Origin: Pedosphaera sp.
GTDB taxonomy: Bacteria; Verrucomicrobiota; Verrucomicrobiae; Limisphaerales; Pedosphaeraceae
Direction: 5' to 3'
DNA length: 5,906 bases
Assembly: GCA_028293265.1 (NCBI GenBank)
Contig: JAQGPB010000534.1
Location: forward strand, 1 to 5,906
The notes under the pieces were generated by a model, which worked only from the letters and a program-made list of their open reading frames with translations, had not been told where the DNA came from and searched no databases. This document shows, one piece after another, positions 5,347 to 5,906 of this stretch. A program made the translations under genes and the position numbers. The first letter of the stretch is position 1. Each line of letters begins with the position of its first letter.

Positions 5347-5906
5347 ATGCCCTCTTCGCTATCCTCCATCCTCCCACCTCCATCCTCGCCTTTGGCCATC
5401 CTCGCGAAGTGGGCTTCATTCGTCAAATTTTCCCACACAGTGTTTGCGCTGCCTTTCGCGCTGGCTTCAATGGTCGTGGCGGCGCGGAACAATCGCGGCT
5501 GGCCGGGCTGGCGGACTTTTGGCCTCATCCTGGCGGCGATGGTTTGCGCGCGGACCTGCGCGATGGCGTTCAACCGGATCGTGGACCGCAAGTTCGACAA
5601 GGCAAACCCGCGCACGGCAGGCCGTCATCTGCCCACGGGTGAGATTTCGTTGTGGACCGCCTCGGCTCTGTGCGCGTTGAGCGCGCTGGGACTGGTCGCG
5701 GCCGCTTATTTTTTGAATCCCCTCTGCTTTTACCTGTCGCCGGTCGCCTTGCTGGTCATCTGCTTTTATTCGCTCACCAAACGGTTCACAGATTTCACGC
5801 ATATCTTTCTGGGCATCGCGCTCGCCTTGGCGCCGATTGGCGCGTGGCTCGCGGTGAAGGGCGAGTTCACTCTTTGGCCCTTTGGAGACAAACCCCTGCA
5901 GGGAAG
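5347..5906 (+). CDS. ubiA: UbiA-family aromatic prenyltransferase (partial, runs off right edge)
   Basis: 186 codons are present without a stop. UbiA proteins are integral membrane enzymes that attach a polyprenyl chain to an aromatic quinone precursor. Visible signs are SFVKFSHTVFALPFALASM (24-42), typical of the first helix, and the aspartate-rich motif Asn76-x3-Asp80-x3-Asp84 (NRIVDRKFD), which binds the Mg-diphosphate of the prenyl donor. KANPRTAGRHLPTGEIS (85-101) and later hydrophobic helices at about 102-122, 125-141 and 153-170 also fit. Residues 1-17 (Ser/Pro-rich) precede the family's usual start and are encoded by a heptamer repeat. The true start could be downstream, for example TTG 5392 (codon 16). 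No Shine-Dalgarno precedes ATG 5347. Linkage to ubiX suggests quinone synthesis; mqnP of the futalosine menaquinone route is a plausible identity, as is 4-hydroxybenzoate polyprenyltransferase. Confidence 0.92.
   Translation, partial: MPSSLSSILPPPSSPLAILAKWASFVKFSHTVFALPFALASMVVAARNNRGWPGWRTFGLILAAMVCARTCAMAFNRIVDRKFDKANPRTAGRHLPTGEISLWTASALCALSALGLVAAAYFLNPLCFYLSPVALLVICFYSLTKRFTDFTHIFLGIALALAPIGAWLAVKGEFTLWPFGDKPLQG
5361..5404 (+). repeat. Heptamer repeat (ATCCTCC) in the 5' end of ubiA
   Basis: Contiguous 7-bp units ATCCTCC, ATCCTCC, CACCTCC, ATCCTCG lie at 5361-5388. Another ATCCTCG follows at 5398-5404, after a nine-base gap. The contiguous tract supplies codons 5 to 14 of the annotated frame and accounts for the Ser/Pro-rich N-terminus. 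Confidence 0.75.

Overview
The window looks like a chromosomal segment of a Verrucomicrobiota bacterium, probably from the Pedosphaera/Limisphaera side of the phylum. This is inferred from three things: an orphan prepilin-like gene of the H-X9-DG type that this phylum carries in large numbers, GC-rich coding DNA, and several short repeat families of a kind I associate with these genomes. No rRNA or marker gene is present, so the taxonomic call is tentative.

Layout. Bases 1-442 hold no convincing gene; they are a leader region with several palindromes and a plausible sigma-70 promoter. A pseudopilin-like gene follows on the + strand (443-1225) and ends at a textbook intrinsic terminator (1251-1277). 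Two genes run convergently on the - strand and overlap by 8 bp: a lipoprotein N-acetylmuramoyl-L-alanine amidase (3627 down to 2278) and an extended-SDR nucleotide-sugar epimerase/dehydratase (2285 down to 1326). Next is a repeat-rich divergent intergenic region of about 1.1 kb (3628-4749). On the + strand there is then a flavin prenyltransferase of the UbiX family (4750-5325) and, 21 bp later, a UbiA-family prenyltransferase (from 5347) that runs off the right edge.

How the genes fit together. The amidase and epimerase are probably one transcript, with the epimerase start and its strong Shine-Dalgarno inside the end of the amidase gene; both could act on the cell envelope. The ubiX-ubiA pair fits quinone biosynthesis. 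UbiX makes the prenylated-FMN cofactor of UbiD-type decarboxylases and UbiA attaches the isoprenoid tail. In this phylum the futalosine (Mqn) menaquinone route is a reasonable guess.

The most unusual content is repetitive DNA. At least four unrelated sequence families share a 7-bp tandem unit (TTSGATG, CYTCAAC, TTGGAGC, ATCCTCC). Two of these tracts lie inside reading frames: one forms part of the C-terminal tail of the amidase, the other encodes the N-terminal extension of the UbiA protein. Because 7 is not a multiple of 3, a change of one unit would shift the frame in either gene. I see no phage, IS element, CRISPR array, tRNA or rRNA, and no clear new enzymatic system.
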